Shown here: one piece after another, positions 12,264 through 24,096 of the stretch | How positions within the stretch are numbered: the first letter of the stretch is position 1 | Layout of the letters: each line of letters begins with the position of its first letter | Origin: Clarireedia homoeocarpa | Lineage: Eukaryota > Ascomycota > Leotiomycetes > Helotiales > Rutstroemiaceae | NCBI GenBank assembly: GCA_001465935.1 | Contig: LNKV01000025.1 | Span: forward strand, 267,609-331,608 | Direction of reading: 5' to 3' | DNA length: 64,000 bases | Made by a program: the position numbers and the translations under genes | The notes under the pieces: generated by a model | Told to the model about the DNA's origin: nothing | Seen by the model: the letters and a program-made list of their open reading frames with translations, nothing else | The model's database searches: none

Positions 12264-12831
12264 TGTTCAGTAGCTTGCGAACTTCTTCGGCAGGGCGGCT
12301 GTTCTCAAGATAGTCGTCGACGTTACTTTGGTTCTTGAATATAAGTCCAGGTCCTTTGTGGATCGATTTCTGAGGACTTCCAAGCAGTGGATTGAACACT
12401 TGATTCTGACAACAACAATAAGTAATGAATTATGAAGTACTATTTTGATTGAGCACGAAGCCTCATGTTAAAGAAATATCAATGGCACTGAAGCCTAAGT
12501 CAGCTGACTCGCTATTCCAGTGCCGCTGTCTCATAGTCTCTTGATAGGTTATACAAGAACCGTCTCTTGATACGTTAATACTATGTTGTTGCCTATCTGG
12601 GCAAAATTCTGCCGCCTGCTGTAGAGCATACCACTTTCGCCACTCTACTGCTGTACTCGAATTGGTTTAGCGAACCAAATCCCACGGGTGTCATGCTTAG
12701 TCATTTTGGATAGCCGATAGCCTAGCACGCCTGATGCTGTCATCTAGAACCTCATCTAGAACCTCATCTTCACATAATTATGTGCAGCAATATCACATTT
12801 TTGTTTGAAATCAACTCGTTTCAAGTCAGCC
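12264..12831. promoter_or_regulatory. Divergent intergenic region BTB / DUF3253
   Basis: This 568-bp region separates two divergent genes. It contains a 14-bp direct duplication (CTAGAACCTCATCT) at about 12743-12770. Nothing else can be assigned. Confidence 0.4.
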
Positions 12832-13140
12832 ATGTCTGAAATATTGGATTTACAAAAGATACTTGAAGGCCACATCAGTCACTTCCTTGGTAAACGCGAG
12901 CCACCCAAAACCTTTTGCCCATCGGAAGTTGCTCGAGCACTTACGACAGATGACCTTGAAATCGCAGGCTTCTCTTCATGGAGGGAGACTATGCCGATGA
13001 TTCGAACAATTCTATCCACAATGCGGGATAATAGCATGCTAGAGATTCTTCAGAAGGGCGTCGTCCTCAAAGGCAATCTGGGATCAGATCTTGAAAATGT
13101 AGTTGGTCCTATTAGAGTCCGACGAGTGACAACAGAATGA
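12832..13140 (+). CDS. DUF3253 domain protein
   Basis: A single-exon gene of 102 residues that is almost entirely one DUF3253 domain. Diagnostic blocks are KTFCPSEVARAL, W-R-x-x-MPMIRTI, a small helix ending IL-QKG, and the C-terminal GPIRVRR. The family is widespread in bacteria as a winged-helix-like small protein of unknown function and also occurs in fungi. The ATG at 12832 is preferred; an in-frame ATG at 12805 would add nine residues. The stop codon lies at the border of a 21-bp tandem repeat, so recent change of the 3' end is possible. Bacterial origin by transfer is a possibility I cannot test here. Confidence 0.82.
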   Translation: MSEILDLQKILEGHISHFLGKREPPKTFCPSEVARALTTDDLEIAGFSSWRETMPMIRTILSTMRDNSMLEILQKGVVLKGNLGSDLENVVGPIRVRRVTTE

Positions 13141-13238
13141 AGCCTTCGAGCAATAGAATGAAGCCTTCGAGCAACAGAATGAAGCCTTTGAGCAACAGAA
13201 TGAAGCCTTCGAGCAACAGAATGAAGCCTTCGAGCAAC
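13131..13238 (+). repeat. 21-bp minisatellite, about five units
   Basis: Units begin at 13137, 13158, 13179, 13200 and 13221, period exactly 21 bp, consensus near ATGAAGCCTTCGAGCAACAG. Units differ by one or two bases. The repeat is a multiple of three, so it is open in several frames on both strands (a heptapeptide MKPSSNR on plus). The stop codon of the DUF3253 gene overlaps the first unit as ATGA. Confidence 0.95.
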
Positions 13239-13627
13239 ACAATCTTCAGAACTGTCGCACATCCGGACGAGGTCACTTATTGTGCCAACCTTCTCCCAAC
13301 AGGAGACATTGCGATCTGGATTGCCCAATTTTACCCACAGGCAGGATAGGCGCCTTTCTCCTCCATGTTCTATTGTGTGAATTCTGGCGGACGCCCTTAT
13401 TATGCTTGTCATTATCAGGGCCGAGACATCATGCGGCAGGGCTGCATGCTGTATGCCGCTTACAAATCCAGGTCTTACTGCCGGTAAGAAGTGCAGGGTC
13501 CTATTTTACTAAGGATATTGAAATCACGCATAAGGAAACTACAGTATCATAAATACTTGGAAGATTCACCTAACTATATTTTGAATGTGGTTTACTTAAT
13601 TTCTAATTTATAAAATTGTTTTATATA
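13239..13627. other. Between minisatellite and bZIP gene
   Basis: No gene is supported. Cysteine-rich looking short frames exist at 13280-13552, but they have no start, splice or family support. The last 100 bases are AT-rich and serve as leader/promoter of the bZIP gene. Confidence 0.35.
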
Positions 13628-15184
13628 ATGGACCCTACTCAACTATCTTCCTTACCATCATCACAGCCAACCTCTGCTGCAGATAATACCACGGGATCTA
13701 GATCTCGTGGCCGCCCCCCGAAACCACCACAAAATCCAACCATCGATGTACTGTATATCTTTGATCTTTTCTGCTAATCTTTTCTCTTTTCTGCTAATTA
13801 TCGCCATCGGCGTTCATATTTCGGAGGCCTTTTCTCTTGTCATGTGCTGATTCAGATATAGCTTCAACGGTCACGGCTGCGACGCGCACAGAAGGCTTAC
13901 CGCATTCGGAAAGAAAACCATGTCAAATTTCAAGATAACCGGATCAATGAACTGGAAACGATAGTGGAAGAAATGAGCAATGTATTCATGGATGTCAGCG
14001 ACCAAATACTTAACTTGCCTGGAATGACGATGGAAGCGAAAGAGGTGCTGAAGGATGGGATGGAAAGGTTTCTCGAATTGGGAAGAAAAGCAGCACAAGG
14101 GGAAGAAGGTGATCATTTGATGACAACAGACTCAGGGGCAACGGAGGGGGATAACAACACAGATGATGAGGTATCAAGAAGCGAATCCTCAATGGCCAGC
14201 ACCTCTGGCCCACAAGTCCAGGACAACGACTCATTTGGGGCCGAGCACCAACTCCACAGCTTCAAAAATGATACTAGCGGCATTTCCGACAACTACCAGA
14301 GCCACCAAGCACATGCAGCCAGTTTGTATACATCACCTATACCACCAACCTCTTTTCAATCACAGCCACAACACTCTCATCCCCCAACAGGTCTCCAGCA
14401 CTGGTATGACGAATCTGAGCATATTTCTTCTCCCTCTACAGCACCTCCATTTCATTATCACGCAATATCACCTCTTCCAGATTACGCTTTTCATCAGAGC
14501 ATTCCTCGATGGCCGCAATACTTCCATCTTCCACCATGGGCACAGCTTGGTGTTAGTGTCATACCATATATCCTCGCTGGCCGCGATAGTTTTGCCGCAC
14601 ATCTTTACTTTAGTACCATAGTATTTGCTTTTCGCGCTATCCGCGGCGAGCCTGGCTATGCGGAGGCAGCGGCTTATTTCTTTCGACACAAACTCCGATA
14701 CGGTCGTCGCGCAAGAGTGATTACGGTCGTCGGCGGGGCTGTAGATCTGATGCTTGGAGGTGGTAATCGAATCGACACCGCTACCGCTTATCCGCACTCC
14801 ACTATTCCACAGGATGGCCGACAAGAAGACATATCGGACGATGAAATCAAAGAATTGATCAAGACGGATCTGGCAAGGGAAGGGGAATCCGAAAGCGACT
14901 ATCTAAGTTCCTGGGACATGGAGAGATATTTGACAGATAGGTGGAGGTTAACACTTGATTCGACGAGTGTTAGGAGGTTGCCTAGTGGACTGGGACAAGA
15001 AAGGAGCGATCCAAGGAGGTTTGCGCCAACGATGGTTATAGGATGGGGAGAAGATCGAGTAAGAGACACACGTGATCTGGTAGAACGTTTGAAGCATAAG
15101 GCCGTTACTATTGGGGAGGGCCCAAGGTGGTCCAAAAGGAACGTGGATGAGATAGTGAGGGGCTTTTTGGAGACTTCACCATGA
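13628..15184 (+). CDS. bZIP transcription factor with fungal C-terminal domain (DUF3425-like)
   Basis: Two exons, 13628-13747 and 13862-15184, give 480 residues. Exon 1 encodes a Ser/Pro-rich start with an AT-hook-like RGRPPKPP motif. The basic region begins immediately after the splice (SRLRRAQKAYRIRKEN), then a heptad-like stretch NRINELETIVEEMSNVFMDV. This matches Yap/Pap1-type fungal bZIPs except that the hallmark Asn two places before the first conserved Arg-Ala-Gln is Leu. The middle is acidic and Gln/His/Pro-rich; the C-terminal 200 residues contain PPWAQLGVSV...YFRHKLRYG, which resembles the globular half of DUF3425-type regulators. It is presumably nuclear; its targets are unknown. 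The 114-nt intron uses donor GTACTG. Confidence 0.8.
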
Positions 15185-15686
15185 TCTTATTATGGCAATG
15201 ATTCTTCTACAGTATGGATCTTGCCTCTATAGCAACCAATTTCGTGTCCTGAGGAAGTAGGATTCATGCATTGGTCGAACAAAGGATGCTGCCGCACGCA
15301 GATATGGACAGTACATTATTGCTTCAATTTCACAACGGCAGTCAAGAAAATCGTTTGAGTTTGAGATCCTCACTATCGATTTTTGAAAACTCTGTATCGC
15401 AAGTGGGATAAATATTAGCTAGAGATCCATTCTTAGGTTGGTTGTAGAGAGGACTGCGCAATGAATCTGCGCAATGAATCTGCTGCCCAGCTCACACAGG
15501 CATACCTATTGGCGACGCGAAACTGAAAGATCCGTTCGAGAAATGGCATTCCGGTTGGTTGAGTTGAGATTTAGTAGGGCATCGTGTGCTGAAAATGCTC
15601 CAATAAATGTTCCCGGCAGCAAGGTACTGAGCCACCTCAATCCACTTACGATGAGATTCTGGGATAGGAGCTAAAACGATAATCTC
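15185..15686. other. Convergent region after bZIP gene
   Basis: No gene is seen. There is a short direct duplication (GCGCAATGAATCT) at 15457-15482. Confidence 0.35.
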
Positions 15687-17176
15687 TCAAAAGAAAGCAC
15701 CCTTCTCATCAGCAATCTTCACCACATCCAACAGCCTCGCACTATCTATTCTTGCCTGACTAATTCGATACTGCATCGGCAAGTCCACCTCTTTTTCACC
15801 CAACATTATACCCACTGCCGCCTTGGCACTCAACCTCGTAGTCGGCATTCCGTGACCCGTAAACCCAGCACAAACATACAAGCCATCACCCCCACCAAGT
15901 TCCTCCGGCACACATCCCACCCAAGGCCAGTTGTCCCTACTGAAACCCATTATCCCACTCCACTCATAACTAGCCTTCAGTTCCTTCTGCTCGTTCTTCA
16001 GATCCAACGCGATGGGTAACTCACGGCGGAGGTAGTCTGCTGCAGGAGGATCAATGACCGAGTCGTCGGAGATACCGACGCCAGCAGACACGGCGAATTC
16101 ACGACCACCACCAAACATGAGTTCGCCGCCTTTTTGCGTAGAGGACGAAAATGGTCTTTGGGTGAGATAGTCGTCGCGATTGACGTTTTGGGCCCCGTGC
16201 CCAATTATGCCGTAAGAATAGTCGAGAGGTGGGTTTTCGGATGAGGAAGGGGTCATAGAGTGTGGTGGGAGGAGAGACGACATTTCTCCGCGAACGGGAA
16301 CAATGAGATCGCTGAAAGAGGGAAGGAGGTGGGATGTGTATGCGTTGGTGGTGAGGAGGACTTTGGATGCTACGATTTGGCCGCGTGGAGTATGAACGAT
16401 CCAGTCGGAAGATGTGGTTTTCTGGAGACGGGTCACTGGTGTGGTTGTCTGAAGGTTGAATTTTGGGGCGGCCGTGGAATTATTTTGAGAGAGGAGATTT
16501 TCCAGGATCCAGGACACGAGTTTGTATGGCCAGAGAGAAGCAGCTTTGGTGGTTGTGATGGCGCCTGAAGCTGTGGGGACGCGGAGATCGGATAGGGATG
16601 GATTGACAGAATCTTTGGTGACGATGGAAACATATTGACCAAGAGACGGAACTTGAGCTTTGATGAGTTCTGCGCTTTTCACAGCGCTGACGAAGGCTTC
16701 TTCATTCATGTAGGCGTGACAAGCAGTTAATGATTTCCAGTCGCACTGGATGTTATTCTCTTCGATCAGAGATTTGATATTCTCATACGTTTTCAGCTCA
16801 AAAGCTCCGACCTCAGGAGGTGAGAGATAAAGAAGTGGTTGACAGTGACCGCCGTTCTATCAACAACATATTAGAAATTGTTTCATTCTTATCAGATGGT
16901 AGGATTACTTACTCTTCCTGTCGCGCCCCAACATGCCTCTCTGGCCTCAAGCATGACAACCTCAAGATCTTTCCCGGCATCACTTTCTTTCAACCAGTGA
17001 GCGGCCGATGATCCTGCGATACCACTTCCGATGATAACAACATCTGCTTTCGATGGTAACAAAGAAGTTGTCCTGTGACCGAGCAGGACTTTCGAGGGTT
17101 CGCTATGCCAAAAAGATTCCGTAGAATTTGGAGTCGGTAGGCCGGCCTGGCCTGCTTTTTCTTCGATAACTGCCAT
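15687..17176 (-). CDS. FAD-dependent oxidoreductase (DAO family)
   Basis: Exons 17176-16913 and 16856-15687 join at ATGGR/NGGHC to give 477 residues. The N-terminus has the dinucleotide-binding motif VVIIGSGIAGSSAAHWL, the acidic residue of strand 2 (MLEARE), then the ATGGRNGGHC block typical of D-amino-acid/sarcosine/glycine oxidase-type flavoproteins. The C-terminus has the matching GFTGHGMPTTRLSAKAA block. These enzymes oxidise secondary or primary amines with release of H2O2; the substrate here is unknown. No signal peptide is visible; the C-terminus ends GAFF, not a clear peroxisome signal. The amidase gene lies 278 bp upstream on the same strand. Confidence 0.88.
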
Positions 17177-17454
17177 TTGTAAATCACTTGGGACGGTAAA
17201 TCGAGCTTCTGAATAATCGTCTGAATAGTCGTCTGAACAATGTGGCTAGAAAGAGCGATATGGACATGTGTTATAGGAATACAATGGTGGGGTGATTGGT
17301 AATTAAGATGCGCGACTCAGCCACAGGATGGCGGGGTAGTGGGGCATGCTCATTCGGAGTTTTGAGGTACCGGCTGCATTTAAAAATGGATGACTTACGG
17401 AAAGCAACCTTTATAAATCAGCTATCTCAATGGCAATTGAATGTCTATTGACAA

Positions 17455-19406
17455 TCAAAAAACGGGCACATTCTTAGACCTATAATCTAACCACCTCGGA
17501 CTTGACCTCTTCTGAGCAAATCCATCCCCTAAACTATTCTGCAAATCCTCAATCGCACTCGCATACTTTACCAATTCCTTCTCACTCCATGCAGTGCCCA
17601 TGAGCGCCAATCCAAACGGCATTCCATCAATGGGGCTCACCCCAGCTGGCAGCGTGATCACCGGGTACCCCGCCTGTGCCGCTATCTGGTATGTTTGTCC
17701 AACATCAGGCGGCACAAGCAACGCATCAAGGTTTGTACCATTATTGAAGAGTGCAGCATCAATGCCATCTTCACGCGTAGTGCGGTGGCAGAATTCAAGT
17801 GCTTGCCAATATGTCTCATTCATAACGCCGCCGGTGGCTAGAGATGCGAGAAAGCCGTCTTGGCCGGACGCGAAAGCTGGATGAACGTGAGGTTCGCCGC
17901 CTTCGGAGCCGACGTTGTTGATGTTGTATTGTACGATGTCTTTGACGGTGCGGATATCGGTATTGTTGAGGTTTGCAAGGTATGCTACAATGTCATTGTA
18001 GAAATCTACTTTGACGTATGAATATTCAGATTCGTTGGGATATCCGCGGGTGGTGCCGTAGTCCCAGTCCCATCCATCTTGTGAGATGATGGTTTGCCAA
18101 TAGGGGATCTCGGTTCCGTTGATGATGGTTGCGCCTGCGGCTTCAATTTCAGAGATGAGATTAAGAAGTTGTTCTTGTTGATCATCGTTGACAAACTTCC
18201 AAAAACTGAGCCATGGGAGGCCAAATTTGGCGCCTTTCAATGCGCTTTTATCGCTAAGAAATTGCGCGTACCCTCCAGATGGGGTTTCTTGAACAAGGGT
18301 GTAATTGTCCCGCTCGTCGGGTCCATAAATGCTGTCAAGACAATAGGTTGCATCTCGCACTGTCTTAGCAATACAGCCGACAGTATCCTGGTTGTGTGAT
18401 TCAGGTATGACACTGAAATAATTAGGTGTAGTCCCGAGTGACTGGAATGAATTAATAGCGGACATACCCATCACGAGAAGTTAACCCGACAGTTGGTTTG
18501 ATACCGACAAGGCTGTTTCGCTCCGCTGGGTTGATGACACTTCCATCAGTCTCAGTGCCCAGTGCAAAACTCATCAAATTTGCACCAACAGCGGCAGCAC
18601 TCCCAGATGAACTTCCTCCAGGATTGACCGTTAGGTTATACGGTGATCGACATTGTCCACCCCTCGCCGAGTAGCCCTCAGAGTAAGAATTCGAGCGCAT
18701 GTCAGCCCATTCACTTAAAGTGCTATGGCCCATTAGAACAGCGCCCGACTCGCGAAGTCTCTTCACAACGTGGGCATCACGAGGAACCACGGAGCCAAGT
18801 AACATCCAGGAACCTGCAGTGGTCTCCATCTTGTCCTTGGTGGCAATGTTCTTTTGTTTGTCAGTGATTGATACTGCGTAAAATCACGAGTGCATCGATA
18901 ATGATCAAACTTACGTCTTTCACAAGGAAAGGTATACCATGTAACGGACCACGAAGATTGCCCTGCTTTCGTTCATAGTCTAAGGCCAATGCAATCTGTA
19001 GAAATTCTGGGTTAATCTGCATGACTGATCTGATAAAGAGTTAGCTTATGAAACGTACGGCACAGATGGATCACTCCGACCTGATGTATTCATCCGTTTG
19101 ATAAATTCTCTCCAAATAGCACATCACAATCTGTACCGAAGTAAGTGTCCCATTTGACATGGCTGATTGTAGTTGGTCAATTGAAGCTTCTTCCAATCTG
19201 AAGCCATTGCACAATGGCATTGGAAATTGACCACTATCCGCAAGACCCCCATTTTGAAGGACTGGAAAATTATATGGATAAGGATCTTCTAGCACTTGCG
19301 CTTCCACGAAATCAGTAACATTGAAGTCACGCTTCGGGTATTTCAGACTGGCGACAGCTGAGCCTAGCAATGTAGCTACTGCGACAAAGGACTTGAGGAA
19401 AACCAT
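17455..19406 (-). CDS. Secreted amidase (amidase signature family)
   Basis: Four exons, 19406-19081, 19029-18915, 18850-18468 and 18412-17455, give 593 residues. A signal peptide (MVFLKSFVAVATLLGSAVAS) is followed by the amidase signature fold. The catalytic Lys is in IPFLVKD, the Gly/Ser-rich signature NPGGSSSGSAA supplies the cis-Ser, and the nucleophile Ser is in TETDGSV. Several N-x-S/T sites fit secretion. An ATG five codons upstream (19421) is possible. Intron 1 has the poor donor GTCGGA but is required to keep the ..YIRSVMQINPEF.. family sequence. Such fungal enzymes hydrolyse amides to acid and ammonia or amine; the substrate is unknown. It sits beside the DAO-type oxidase. Confidence 0.88.
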
Positions 19407-19421
19407 TGGAGCCAATATCAA

Positions 19422-20062
19422 ACAAGGACGGTTGATACGAGGTAGATGAGGGGGCGGGCAGATACACTTTCAATGGGAATTGCTAGCACCATATATCGCA
19501 GACTATCAGCGCGCAATGAAAGGAACAGTATGATTGGGAATTGAATGTGGTACGCAGTGTCAATCTCACCCACTTTTGGCCTTGCATAGCATCGCAATGC
19601 CTGCTGCATGTTTAGCTCGTCAGGTCACACCGATGATTGTAAGATTAGCCAAACTGGAAAAGTACAACATCTTTGCTGATACAGCATTAGAACCAGGTGA
19701 AGAACTAAAGATTGTTCATCCGTGTCGAAGTTTCTATCCCATTCCGTTACCAGTAGAAAGTGTCGGACCTTGCTGGATAGCATCATAAGTGAGGTATCCG
19801 TTTGAATCGGCATCGGAAATTCTTTTTGCCGACATTCATCATGGTTGATTGTTTACAGTGACAAAAAAATTGGTGAGGAACGCACGGACCCTGTCCAAAT
19901 ACTTTTGGCATGGCATTGTACACGTACCGATTGTTCGGCACACAAAGAGTTGTAAGCAGTAAGCAGTAAGCTCAAAACCAGCGACATTCCACTCGAGGAT
20001 CAATATCACTGAAGCTTTCCTTCAGACAGTTCTTGATAGCAACTTGAACGACGGAATCCAAA
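19422..20062. promoter_or_regulatory. Divergent intergenic region amidase / TMEM19 gene
   Basis: A 640-bp gap between divergent genes, with a small GTAAGCA duplication near 19950. No further feature is supported. Confidence 0.4.
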
Positions 20063-21262
20063 ATGAAGGCTATTATAGCTGTGCCAGTGACTCTGGCTAT
20101 GGTCTATCGAGCGGGGTCGAATAAGAGTTTAACTCCTGCTGGTATTGTCGCAGCGGCGATTACGGCGGCCGCTCATGCTGTTCATCCATGGAATCTACCT
20201 TTTGCGCTCTTAATCATCTTTTATTTGGCCGGTTCGAGAGTTACAAAGGTTCGTACAGTGTTTACTGCCACTCACTTCTTTCTGACAGACATAGGTCAAG
20301 CATGACGTCAAGGCAAAATTGACTATGAGTGCGAAGGGAACTTCTGGCGGCGAAGGCGCGCGAACACATGTTCAAGGTATCGTAACTCACGGTATCGTGT
20401 TGTCCAGTTAGATCTAACGAATCTAGTGCTATCAAACTCATTTGTCGCGTCTGTATTAACCCTCATGCACGCATATCAATTACATAACCGCACGGACGAT
20501 CCGTCGAGTGCTTGCTTTTCCTGGGGCAGCGATTTATTGGTCGTGGGAATAGTAGCAAATTATGCAGCTGTAGCAGCAGATACGTTCAGCTCGGAGCTCG
20601 GCATATTATCAACAAGCAAGCCACGACTCATCACATCCCCAAGTCTACGACAAGTCCCGCCGGGAACAAATGGAGGGGTGACTCTTGGGGGGCTCGTTGC
20701 GGGGTTACTTGGATCTTTGATCATAGTGACTACTTCTGTGGCACTTTTACCCTTCTGCGGACCAAAGACACTCGGCGGCCATGCTTGGACTTTTCTACAA
20801 CGGCAACGGTTCACATTCGCCATGACGATTTGGGGGGCTTTGGGTAGTCTTCTGGATAGCTTCTTAGGTGGATGGTTCCAAATGAGCGTTGTAGACACCA
20901 AGACTGGCCGCATTATTGAGGGTGAAGGAGGGAAGCGGATACTCGTAGGATCAGATGGACCAAGCAGCATTCATTACTCAGTGCGTGCTGCAATTGAAGA
21001 AAAACGACACATCGAGGGCGCCGAAAATATCGAGAAGTTCGAGGAGGAACTCGATGAGAAAATGGGAATGGACCCGAAGAAAGGTCCTCGCAAGTCAAGT
21101 TTCAAGGAGGAAAAACAAAGCCGAAAGGTTGAGAATGGCTATTTAAACATCCTTGACAATAACGAAGTTAATTTCTTAATGGCCTTAAGTATGAGCCTTG
21201 GGGCTATGGCTATAGCAGGCTGGGTATGGGAGGTGCCATTTTCGAGCATTTATTCCTTTTAG
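20063..21262 (+). CDS. TMEM19 (DUF92) family integral membrane protein
   Basis: Exons 20063-20248, 20295-20376 and 20427-21262 give 367 residues. The pattern is that of the DUF92/TMEM19 family: an N-terminal hydrophobic pair with SLTPAGIVAA, then SGGEGARTHVQVLSNS, the conserved VANYAAVAADTFSSELGIL block with a TADT-like Asp, GTNGGVTLGG, and two or three further helices. A charged loop of about 100 residues (KGPRKSSFKEEKQSRK) precedes the last helix. Members include plant and bacterial proteins, some linked to phytyl-phosphate kinase activity (VTE6), but the fungal role is not known. It is convergent with the coiled-coil gene, with 240 bp between their stop codons. Confidence 0.88.
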
Positions 21263-21290
21263 AATCTATTTACTGTTACAAACTCAGGGG

Positions 21291-21338
21291 TTCCGAACGG
21301 TTCCGAACGATTTCCGAACGGTTTCCGAACAGTTTCCA
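21291..21338. repeat. Short tandem repeat of about 11-12 bp
   Basis: Four slightly varied copies of GGTTTCCGAAC lie in the gap between two convergent genes. Simple repeat; no function suggested. Confidence 0.8.
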
Positions 21339-21502
21339 CGCTGCTGCTCTCTCAATACTTCTAAATTCAAACCAATATTAAAATCTGCAGATCATCAATT
21401 GCACCGAGTTATGCTCTCACCACAAGTGTGGCGCCTGGCTATGCAAATTTTCAATGACTGTTCTCGAGTATATAAGGTATTACGCATCACGCTCACGGCG
21501 AT

Positions 21503-24096
21503 TCACCGTGCTCTGCCCCACCTCCACCACCATGGTCTGCTCAAATATTCCAACTCTTCCTTCAGTTCGGTCACTTCCCGTCTCAATTCAATTATCTTCT
21601 CTTCTCTTCTACGACGCACATTTTGTTCGGCTTGGAAACTCTCACGACTACTTTCTAATCGCCGAATTCGCTGACTAGCTTCGTCAAGTTGTGCAACGAG
21701 GAATTGAATATGCAATGCCGCGTCAGTTGTGATTTCTGTCAGGCGGGAAGGCTCGGGTGGTGGCGCTGGCGCCGTAGATTGTTCTGGCGGCGAAAAGCTG
21801 GGACGCGGTGCCCTGGATTCTCGAGATCCGTCTGTGGAGCTCGGAGATGTTATGGTTGGCCCTGGGCCACCATACTCGAAGACGGGTCGACTTACTTCTG
21901 ATCTTCTTGGTAAGTCAGCGGAACCGTATCGTGGCGATGCCTGGACCGGGTGATCTTCTGGAAGTGGGGGAAGGATATCGCCAATTGGAGGCTCGAATGA
22001 GAATAAAGCTTGTTGGCTGGGAGTCAAGCTGTCATAATCGAAGCCGTTGTCGAATTCAATGGTGTCGAAAATTCGTTGCTCCTTCTCATCTAATTGACGT
22101 ACATACAAATGAGGCCGGAGTTTGACATCACTCCCGAATTGGTAGGCAGGGAGTTTTGTGGTTCTGAACTCCCGTGGACTAAATCCAAGACCTGCCCTGT
22201 AACCATCGCGATGCTTAGGAACTTCTACGCTTGTGTCCGGATCCGCCGCCGCGAGCCAAGCAGCAATATTCTCGTTTCCCTCCCCCTGCCATTCCGCAGG
22301 TACCGCTTTGAACTCCTCGAAAGCGATCCTCTGATCACCACTATAGTACCGCACTATACCACGCCAATACCTAGCTTCCGCCACCAGATCCGGTGTTTCG
22401 TATAACTCTTCCGCTTCATGCACCGCCACTGTCGCTGCTTGTTGCGCCGCTGCCGTGTCTGCGTCACGGAAACCTTGCACAGCGCGCTGGAGCACCATGA
22501 AATTCAAGTGGATCTTGACGCTGGAAATATTTGCTAGGATCACTTTTTTTTCGAATTCAATAGCTTTTTGTTCGCTGTCTGCACCGATGGTTTGAGCGAC
22601 GGAGAGCTGGAGCTTTGCTTCGGTCATTTCGCGGATCAGCTTTGTGATTGTTTCGGATTGTTCGTTGGTTTCCAGGTTCTTGAGTGCAACCATTTCGGCT
22701 TGTTGGAGAACTTCTTTTGCGGCCCGCTCAGCTTTTCTGTTCGCGGTTTCCAGCTCATTCTTCGTCCTCTCAAGTTCTTCATGCGCTTTTTCCACATCCT
22801 GTCGAAGTTGCTGAATTATTTTTTCATATTTTCTTACCTCTTCAGGCCAATTCTCTGTCGCTTCATCCTGCACTCTGATTTGCTCCTCCATCGCTCCAAT
22901 CACTTTATCTTTTTCATCCATGTCTTCTAGCAGCAGCCTGGTTTTTTCTTGGTCTGATGTTAGATTGATAGCAGCGAATTTCTGCCTCAATTGACGTAGC
23001 TCTTGGTTTTTAGCTTGTACATCGGCCTGGCTATTCTTTTCGCTTAGAACAGACTTGTGCGCTGCCCTCGATGCTGCCAGATCTCTCTTTAGTTGCTCCA
23101 TTTCTTGGAGTGTTGGTCGCGACTCAAGTTGTCTTTTAAGTCGATCAATTAATTTGACTTGAGCGGCTTCGGCTGTTCCTCGAATGAAGTGACTTGTTTT
23201 CTGCTCTAGATCTTCAACCTTTTTGTTACTCTTGAATTCAAGGCTCTTGTATTTCCCCTTCCACCCTTCAATCTCCTTTTCACTGCGTTCTTTCTCCTGT
23301 TTCAGTTTCTCGACTCTGTCACTCAGCTGCTGGTTGACTTCCACAAGGGGCTTGCTACTCGGTACGTTCTTGTTATCACGAACCAGGTTATCGTTGTACT
23401 TCTTTGTTATCTCCTCACAACTTCTCCGTAATGCTACGACCTCTTGATCACGACTGCGTTGAATATTTCTCAATTCCGCATTCTCCTTTACAAGCTTCGC
23501 TTCGCGATCTCTCCCGAGATCGTTCTCTCTTTTCAGACCCTTATTGTCTCGCAACGCAGTTTGAAGTTGTTGTTGTTGCCTTATTGCACTCGCTCCTTGC
23601 TCTGCAATGCTAGGAGAAAGTCTCAAAGTTGCTTGAAACTGGCGAGCTTTCTCTTTTTCTAATTCATTCCGGACACTGGCAAGACCCGCAGTATCGCCAT
23701 CTCCAATCATAGACAAAGTCTCAGGAGCGAATCGAGCCTGAGAAACTTCAAATTCGTGCTGCCTACGCGCAATCACTTCAGGGAGGTCTTTGCCATCTTC
23801 AGCGGCTTTGTCGATCTCCGCCTGGGCTGCCAATACCTCCGCTCGTAGCTCATCTTTCTGCTGTTGTGCTGATTTCTCGGTTATATTTGGTCCGGGCTCG
23901 TCGGATATGGGCGTGCCTTGTAGGATGTGTCTGGGGGAGAGTTTGACTGTGTCGTCTATGTCTTCGAGTGGCTCTTCGAATCCAGGCGCGTATTTGTCGG
24001 TGGAAACTACTGATTTGATTTTCTGGGGGTTGTTAGCTTGTTAACAGTATATTAATGGATACTGTTGTAAGTTCTTACTTCGCCAGGGTCTGCCAT
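21503..24096 (-). CDS. Long coiled-coil protein with a TPR-like segment
   Basis: An 18-nt first exon (24096-24079, MADPGE) is spliced to 24022-21503, giving 845 residues. Residues about 50-480 are almost continuous heptad coiled coil, rich in Glu, Lys, Gln and Arg. At about 490-560 lies a globular helical part (VQGFRDADTAAAQQAA...EARYWRGIVRYYSGDQRIAFEEF) that looks like a TPR pair. Then comes a Pro/Ser-rich linker, and a second coiled coil at about 750-830 ending in WWWRWGRAR. I do not recognise a named family. The layout suggests a scaffold or cytoskeletal/vesicle tether, but that is inference. The divergent neighbour at 25538 encodes a small protein with a similar TPR-like segment. Confidence 0.78.

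Noticed and set aside
12187..12399. N-terminal extension of the BTB protein (MFNPLLGSPQK...)
   Set aside because: It is in a different frame from the BTB exon, and the candidate introns tested do not give the right phase; kept only as a possibility in the gene note.
13137..13349. Separate gene starting in the minisatellite
   Set aside because: The frame is open because the repeat is a multiple of three; the remainder has no recognisable fold.
15687..19406. Secondary-metabolite gene cluster
   Set aside because: The oxidase and amidase have no synthase, transporter or pathway regulator beside them; the flanks are housekeeping genes.
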